Origin: Gordonia jinghuaiqii
GTDB lineage: Bacteria > Actinomycetota > Actinomycetes > Mycobacteriales > Mycobacteriaceae
Direction: 5' to 3'
Length of the DNA: 64,000 nucleotides
Assembly: GCF_014041935.1 (NCBI RefSeq)
Contig: NZ_CP059491.1
Coordinates: 5,084,001 to 5,148,000, forward strand
The translations under genes and the position numbers were made by a program. Positions within the stretch are counted from its first letter, which is position 1. The number at the start of each line of letters is the position of its first letter. The notes beneath the pieces were generated by a model that was given only the letters and a program-made list of their open reading frames with translations, searched no databases and was not told the DNA's origin. Positions 59,183-64,000 of this stretch are shown one piece after another.

Positions 59183-62095
59183 TCAGGGAACGACGTTCAC
59201 CATGCGTCCGGGTACGACGATCACCTTGCGGGGCTCCGCACCGTCGAGCAGCGCGACGATCTTCTCGTCGGCCAGTGCGGTGCTGCGCAGGGTCTCTTCG
59301 TCGGCGTCGGCCGCCACCGTGATGCGGCTACGGACCTTGCCCTTCACCTGGACGGGGATCTCGACGGTGTCCTCCACCAGCCACGCCTCGTCGGCCACCG
59401 GGAACGACGTCCGCACGACGAGGGTGTCGTGGCCCAGACGGTGCCACAGCTCCTCGGCGACGTGCGGAGCCAACGGTGCGAGCATGATGATCAGCGATTC
59501 GACGGCTTCCCTCGGGGCGCCGGTCTTCTCGAAGTTCTTGGTGAGGTGGTTGGTCAGCACCGTGAGCTTGGCGACCGCCGTGTTGTTGCGCAGCGCATCG
59601 TAATCCTCGCGCACACCGGCAATCGTCTTGTGCAGCAGGCGCTTGGTCTCCTCGTCCAGCTCGGTGTCGGCCACACGGACGGCACCGGACTCCTCGTCGA
59701 CGACGAGGCGCCAGATGCGCTGCAGGAACCGCTGCGAGCCGACGACGTCCTTGGTCGCCCACGGCCGCGACTGGTCGAGCGGACCCATGAACATCTCGTA
59801 GACGCGAAGTGTGTCGGCGCCGTAGTCGCGACAGATGTCATCGGGGGTCACCGAGTTCTTCAGCGACTTGCCCATCTTGCCGTACTCCTGGTTCACCTGT
59901 TCACCGTTGTAGAAGAACGTGCCGTTCTCCTCGGTGACCTCTTCGGCCGGCACATAGATGCCGCGCGAGTCGGTGTAGGCGTACGCCTGGATCATGCCCT
60001 GGTTGAACAGCTTTCGGTACGGTTCGCGACTGGTGACGTACCCCAGGTCGAACAGGACCTTGTGCCAGAAACGTGAATACAGCAGGTGCAGCACCGCGTG
60101 CTCCACGCCACCGATGTACAGGTCCAGGCCGCCCGGGTCGTCCGCGCCGTGCTGCGCCGGACGCGGACCCATCCAGTAGGCCTCGTTCTCCTTGGCGCAC
60201 AGCGTTTCCGAGTTGGTCGGATCGATGTACCGCAGCTGGTACCACGAGCTGCCCGCCCACTGCGGCATGACGTTGGCGTCACGCGTGTAGGTCTTGACGC
60301 CGTCGCCCAGATCGAGTTCGACGGTCATCCAGTCGGTGGCCTTGGCCAGCGGGGGAGAGGGCTCGCTGTCGGCGTCATCGGGGTCGAAGGACACCGGCGC
60401 GTAGTCCTCGACCTCCGGAAGCTCAACCGGCAGCATCGATTCGGGCAGCGCGTGCGGCTGACCGTCGGCGTCGTAGACAATGGGGAAGGGCTCGCCCCAG
60501 TAGCGCTGGCGTGCGAAGAGCCAGTCGCGCAGCTTGTACTGGATCTTGCCGGTGCCCCGGCCGTCGGCCTCGAGGCGCTCGATGATGGCGGCCTTCGCGT
60601 CGTCGACCCGGAGACCATCGAGGAAGTCGGAGTTCACCAGCGGTCCGTCACCCACGTAGGCCTGCGCCTGCACGTCGGTGTCGGATCCGATGACCTCACG
60701 GATCGGCAGGCCGAACACGGTCGCGAACTCGTGGTCGCGGGCGTCGTGCGCGGGCACGGCCATGATCGCGCCGGTGCCGTAGCCCATCAGGACGTAGTCG
60801 GCGACGAACACCGGAACCTGTTCGCCGTTGACCGGATTGACCGCGAAACTGCCGGTGAAGACACCGGTCTTGTCCTTGTTCTCCTGACGCTCCAGATCGG
60901 ACTTCGCCGCGATCGATGCGCGGTACTCCGCGATCGCGGCCGCCGGAGTCGGTGCCCCACGCGTCCAGCGTTCGTCCGTGTCGGCCGGCCACGCGTCGGT
61001 GATCAGCGCATCGACAAGCGCATGCTCGGGCGCGAGGACCATGTAGGTGGCGCCGAACAGGGTGTCCGGTCGGGTGGTGAAGACCTCGATGTCGCCGATT
61101 CCGGGCACCGCGAAGGTGACCTGCGCGCCGCGCGAGCGGCCGATCCAGTTGCGCTGCATGGTCTTGACCTTGTCCGGCCAGTCCAGCAGGTCCAGGTCGT
61201 CGAGCAGGCGGTCGGAGTAGGCGGTGATCCGCATCATCCACTGGCGCAGGTGTTTCCGGAAGACCGGGAAGTTGCCCCGATCGCTGCGACCGTCGGCGGT
61301 GACCTCCTCGTTGGCCAGCACGGTGCCCAATCCGGGGCACCAGTTGACCAGCGAATCACTCAGGTACACCAGGCGGTGGTCGTCGATGACCTCGGTGCGC
61401 TCGGTGGGGGAGAGGTCGGCCCATGAGCGTCCCTCGTGTTTTCCGGTCAATGCTCGTGTGCCGGAGGCGAACTCGTCGACGAGTTCGGAAACTCGACGGG
61501 CCTTGCCCTGGTCGGCGTCGTACCAGGCGTTGTAGATCTGCAGGAAGATCCACTGCGTCCAGCGATAGAAGTCGACGTCGGTGGTGGCCACGCGGCGCCG
61601 TTCGTCGTGACCGAGTCCCAGGCGCCGGATCTGTCCGAGGTAGCGCTCGATGTTCTGCTCGGTGGTGGTGCGCGGATGCGTGCCGGTCTGCACCGCGTAC
61701 TGCTCGGCGGGCAGGCCGAAGGAGTCGAAGCCCATCGTGTGCAGCACGTTCTTGCCGGTCATCCGGTGGTAGCGGGCGTAGACGTCGCTGGCGATGAAGC
61801 CCAGGGGATGGCCGACGTGCAGGCCCGCACCCGACGGGTACGGGAACATGTCCTGGACGAAGAGCTTGTCGGGGGACTGGGTCACGTCACTCGACGAGGA
61901 CGCGTCGCCGGGAGCGCCGCTGCCGAAGACGCTCAGGTCACCGGCGAGCGGCCCGACGGGGTTGGGAGCCTCATAGGCGTGCTCGTCGGACCAGGTCTGC
62001 TGCCAGCGCTGCTCGATCTCGCCGGCCACCGCGGCCGTGTAGCGGTGCGCGGTCGTGTCGGCGGTGCCGGGGCTCGTCGTGTCAGCTGAAGTCAC
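59183..62095 (-). CDS. leuS: Leucyl-tRNA synthetase
   Basis: A 970-residue class I aminoacyl-tRNA synthetase charging tRNA-Leu. HIGH-type motif in [16 protein letters not shown], editing (CP1) domain with the Thr-rich [18 protein letters not shown] and [26 protein letters not shown], and the KMSKS-type loop as KMGKSLKN in [18 protein letters not shown]. An additional insertion ([12 protein letters not shown]) precedes the HIGH motif. GTG 62095 was chosen because homologues begin about there; the open frame continues upstream only as Arg-rich non-coding sequence. In mycobacteria leuS is near oriC, consistent with the parS-like site in this window. Confidence 0.95.
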   Translation of the reverse strand: MTSADTTSPGTADTTAHRYTAAVAGEIEQRWQQTWSDEHAYEAPNPVGPLAGDLSVFGSGAPGDASSSSDVTQSPDKLFVQDMFPYPSGAGLHVGHPLGFIASDVYARYHRMTGKNVLHTMGFDSFGLPAEQYAVQTGTHPRTTTEQNIERYLGQIRRLGLGHDERRRVATTDVDFYRWTQWIFLQIYNAWYDADQGKARRVSELVDEFASGTRALTGKHEGRSWADLSPTERTEVIDDHRLVYLSDSLVNWCPGLGTVLANEEVTADGRSDRGNFPVFRKHLRQWMMRITAYSDRLLDDLDLLDWPDKVKTMQRNWIGRSRGAQVTFAVPGIGDIEVFTTRPDTLFGATYMVLAPEHALVDALITDAWPADTDERWTRGAPTPAAAIAEYRASIAAKSDLERQENKDKTGVFTGSFAVNPVNGEQVPVFVADYVLMGYGTGAIMAVPAHDARDHEFATVFGLPIREVIGSDTDVQAQAYVGDGPLVNSDFLDGLRVDDAKAAIIERLEADGRGTGKIQYKLRDWLFARQRYWGEPFPIVYDADGQPHALPESMLPVELPEVEDYAPVSFDPDDADSEPSPPLAKATDWMTVELDLGDGVKTYTRDANVMPQWAGSSWYQLRYIDPTNSETLCAKENEAYWMGPRPAQHGADDPGGLDLYIGGVEHAVLHLLYSRFWHKVLFDLGYVTSREPYRKLFNQGMIQAYAYTDSRGIYVPAEEVTEENGTFFYNGEQVNQEYGKMGKSLKNSVTPDDICRDYGADTLRVYEMFMGPLDQSRPWATKDVVGSQRFLQRIWRLVVDEESGAVRVADTELDEETKRLLHKTIAGVREDYDALRNNTAVAKLTVLTNHLTKNFEKTGAPREAVESLIIMLAPLAPHVAEELWHRLGHDTLVVRTSFPVADEAWLVEDTVEIPVQVKGKVRSRITVAADADEETLRSTALADEKIVALLDGAEPRKVIVVPGRMVNVVP

Positions 62096-62220
62096 GCGAC
62101 CAGGGTAAATCCTGCCCGGGTGCAGCCTGAAATCCCCCTCGGCCTCGGCGGCCCGGTCGCAGGCGCGGCGACGGCACCTCGATTGGGTCTCGTACGACGG
62201 CCGGTCGTATGCTGTGGGTC

Positions 62221-62721
62221 GTGAATGCCCTGTCCGTCGCCGTCGCCGTCCTGCTCCTCGCACTCGGCGCACTCTGGGCCGTGGTCGGAGTTCGCGGGAT
62301 GCGCGGCACGCTGCCACGTAATCGCTGGCTGGGCGTCCGTTCCGGCGAGACGATGCGCTCGGAGGAGACATTCCGCGTCGCCAACCGTGTGGCCGGACCC
62401 GGCACCCTCGGTGCCGGCGTCATCCTCCTCTTCGGTGCCGTTGCCACCTTCGCCGTCCCCGGCGGCTGGGCAGTGGCATTCGGCCTGGTCGCCCTGGTGG
62501 TCGCGCTCGTGGTCATCGGCCTGGTCAGCGGCATCGGCGTACGTGCGGCCATGACCGTGCCCGCCGACGACGACGGTTGTTCGTGCTGCTCGGGTGGAGA
62601 GGCGCACGATCACGCCTCGGCAGGCGAGGACGCGTCGAACCCGGCCGCCGACTGCGGGACCAGCAGCTGTGGCGCGTGCTCGCTGCGGGGTGTCTGCGCC
62701 GGCGACACCGCGCAGGCCTGA
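62221..62721 (+). CDS. SdpI-like membrane protein with Cys/His-rich tail
   Basis: A 166-residue protein: first membrane helix ([21 protein letters not shown]), the SdpI/YhfL-like segment [30 protein letters not shown], and two more helices ([19 protein letters not shown] and [22 protein letters not shown]). The last 45 residues hold seven Cys (CSCC, DCG, SCGAC, GVC) and an HDH, suggesting metal binding. A TATGCT element at 62208-62213 would place transcription start at the GTG 62221; ATG 62209 is the alternative start. Function unknown; SdpI relatives confer immunity to secreted peptides in Bacillus. Confidence 0.75.
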   Translation: MNALSVAVAVLLLALGALWAVVGVRGMRGTLPRNRWLGVRSGETMRSEETFRVANRVAGPGTLGAGVILLFGAVATFAVPGGWAVAFGLVALVVALVVIGLVSGIGVRAAMTVPADDDGCSCCSGGEAHDHASAGEDASNPAADCGTSSCGACSLRGVCAGDTAQA

Positions 62722-62751
62722 GCCGGCCCCGGCTCGAGAGACTCCTTCCGC

Positions 62752-63750
62752 ATGCGCACACTCCGGAACCTTCTCGCCCGTTCGCCGATCGACGGCTTCA
62801 TCCTGGCGATCGTGGTCGCCGTCGTCGTCGCGGCACTGCTGCCGGTCCGCGGATCCGCCGCCGAGGTGCTCGACTGGGTCGTCGTCGTCGCGATCGCGGC
62901 GCTGTTCTTCCTCTACGGCACACGGTTGCACCCGCGCGAAGCCCTCGAAGGTCTCAAGCACTGGCGTCTGCACGTCACGATCCTCGCGTTCACCTTCGTC
63001 GCCTTCCCGCTCATCGGCCTGGCACTCAAGCCGGTTGTCGAACCGCTGATCGGGGACGACCTCTACGCCGGGCTGCTGTTCATGTGCCTCGTGCCGTCGA
63101 CCGTGCAGTCCTCGATCGCATTCACCTCGATGGCCCGCGGCAACATCGCCGGCGCGATCGTCAGCGCCTCGACGTCGAACATCCTCGGCGTCTTCCTGAC
63201 ACCGCTGCTGGTCGTGGCGCTGATGCAGAGCACCGGTGACGTGAGTATCGACGCGACATCTGTGCTCAAGATCGTGGCGCAGATCCTGGTGCCGTTCCTC
63301 CTCGGACAGCTCGCCCGACCGTGGGTGGGCCCGTTCTTCGCCCGCCACGCCGGCGTCACCAAGCTCGCCGATCGCGGCGCGATCGTGCTCGTCGTCTACG
63401 TCGCCTTCAGCGAGGGCGTCAACAGCGGCATCTGGTCGGCGGTGGGGGTGGGGCAGGTCATCGCCGTGTCGGTGATCTCGCTGGTGCTGGTCATCGTGAT
63501 GCTCGTGATCACCGGCTGGCTACCGAAACGCCTCGGCTTCGACCGCGCCGACACCATCGCCATCCAGTTCTGCGGCACCAAGAAAAGTCTCGCCACCGGA
63601 CTGCCCATGGCGACCGTGCTCTTCGCCGGCAGCACCGTCGGCCTGATCGTGCTGCCGCTGATGATCTTCCACCAGATCCAGCTCATCATCTGCTCGTGGC
63701 TGGCCACGCGGTACGGCCGCGAGGCCGACGACGCGGAGACCGCGGCGTAG
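62752..63750 (+). CDS. Bile acid:sodium symporter-family transporter (SBF-like, SLC10A7-type)
   Basis: A 332-residue carrier with about 10 hydrophobic segments. The segments LFFLYGTRLHPREALEGLKHWRLH, CLVPSTVQSSIAFTSMARGNIAGAIVSASTSNILGVFLTPLL and QFCGTKKSLATGLPMA are characteristic of the SBF-like (YfeH, SLC10A7) family, with Gly/Ser/Thr/Pro-rich crossing helices. It probably transports an organic anion or other small solute; the substrate is unknown. It follows the SdpI-like gene by 30 bases and may be co-transcribed. Confidence 0.87.
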   Translation: MRTLRNLLARSPIDGFILAIVVAVVVAALLPVRGSAAEVLDWVVVVAIAALFFLYGTRLHPREALEGLKHWRLHVTILAFTFVAFPLIGLALKPVVEPLIGDDLYAGLLFMCLVPSTVQSSIAFTSMARGNIAGAIVSASTSNILGVFLTPLLVVALMQSTGDVSIDATSVLKIVAQILVPFLLGQLARPWVGPFFARHAGVTKLADRGAIVLVVYVAFSEGVNSGIWSAVGVGQVIAVSVISLVLVIVMLVITGWLPKRLGFDRADTIAIQFCGTKKSLATGLPMATVLFAGSTVGLIVLPLMIFHQIQLIICSWLATRYGREADDAETAA

Positions 63751-63816
63751 CCATTCGGGACTGGCCGGATCGATCGGCGGCTTACGAGTACGTTCTGAAA
63801 GCGCGATTCGAACAGC

Positions 63817-64000
63817 TCAGCTGGGAGTGGACACAGCCATCGCAGCGGGGCAGATCCCCACGATGGTCAGATCGAGCAACCGGTGCGCCTCCGAGGTGGC
63901 ATCCGCGAGATGTTCGGTGGCCAACGCAATCCCTGTCACGAATGTCACCAGGTCGGCGGCCCTCTCACAACCCTGTGGAACCAATGACCACGACATCTGC
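63817..64000 (-). CDS. 3' end of a probable TetR-family regulator, cut by the window edge
   Basis: The minus-strand frame ending at TGA 63817-63819 is open to the window edge (60 codons). The visible part (for example ERAADLVTFVTGIALATEHLADA and EAHRLLDLTIVGICPAAMA) is helical with Ala/Leu heptads, in keeping with the C-terminal ligand-binding domain of a TetR regulator. The DNA-binding domain would lie outside the window, so this family assignment is tentative. Confidence 0.5.
   Translation of the reverse strand, partial: QMSWSLVPQGCERAADLVTFVTGIALATEHLADATSEAHRLLDLTIVGICPAAMAVSTPS

Overview
The window is high-GC actinobacterial DNA. Gene content points to Mycobacteriales, most likely Gordonia or a close relative: a KstR-type steroid box, a glucosylglycerate hydrolase, a mymA-like operon, and a DUF4129/DUF4350/MoxR/DUF58/SpoIIM/RDD block in mycobacterial order. 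Coupled starts (ATGA, GTGA, TGATG) and GTG starts are common. No rRNA, tRNA, CRISPR array, transposase or integrase was recognised. A perfect 16-bp parS-like palindrome at 1975-1990, and leuS (which lies near the origin in mycobacteria), suggest the window may be fairly close to oriC.

1-8.6 kb holds the end of a TPM-domain membrane protein, a Tat-exported PhoX-type lipoprotein, a MarR regulator with its MFS pump, a decayed propeller-like gene and an EthD-like protein.

7.9-21.5 kb (minus strand) is a contiguous methylated- or secondary-amine catabolic locus. The upstream unit (21.5 to 14.6 kb) encodes a cupin, a DmmA-like subunit, two PDR/VanB reductases, two haem-dependent oxidative N-demethylase (DUF3445) proteins, one of them fused to a second DmmA-like domain, and an Amt transporter. 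After a strong terminator the second unit (14.35 to 7.9 kb) encodes a type III glutamine synthetase-like (gamma-glutamylmethylamide synthetase-like) enzyme, GlxB/GlxC/GlxD (N-methylglutamate synthase-like), a sarcosine-oxidase-like FAD enzyme and an XRE-cupin regulator. Together they could take a secondary amine to a primary amine, then to N-alkylglutamate, then to glutamate plus aldehyde.

21.7-27.5 kb holds a small membrane protein, a DHA2 drug exporter with a divergent TetR and two operator palindromes, glucosylglycerate hydrolase, an SDR/membrane-protein pair, and a ketosteroid isomerase under a KstR-like box.

27.6-32.0 and 55.4-57.4 kb are two parts of the conserved DUF4129-DUF4350-MoxR-DUF58 / SpoIIM / RDD block. 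They are separated by about 23 kb of accessory genes: a mymA-like operon (esterase, SDR, ferritin-like di-iron protein, flavin monooxygenase, MerR); a catabolic divergon (HyuA, HyuB with a zinc-ribbon-like tail, aryl-acid ligase, aryl-CoA-hydroxylase-like FAD enzyme and TetR facing maleate isomerase, a VOC protein, a small protein and an alpha/beta hydrolase); a DoxX-like protein; a two-component system; and a VTC/DUF4956/CotH cassette.

57.5-64 kb holds an acyl-CoA dehydrogenase behind a palindrome, a TfoX-N protein, leuS, an SdpI-like protein with a Cys/His-rich tail, a bile acid:sodium symporter-family carrier, and the 3' end of a probable TetR regulator.
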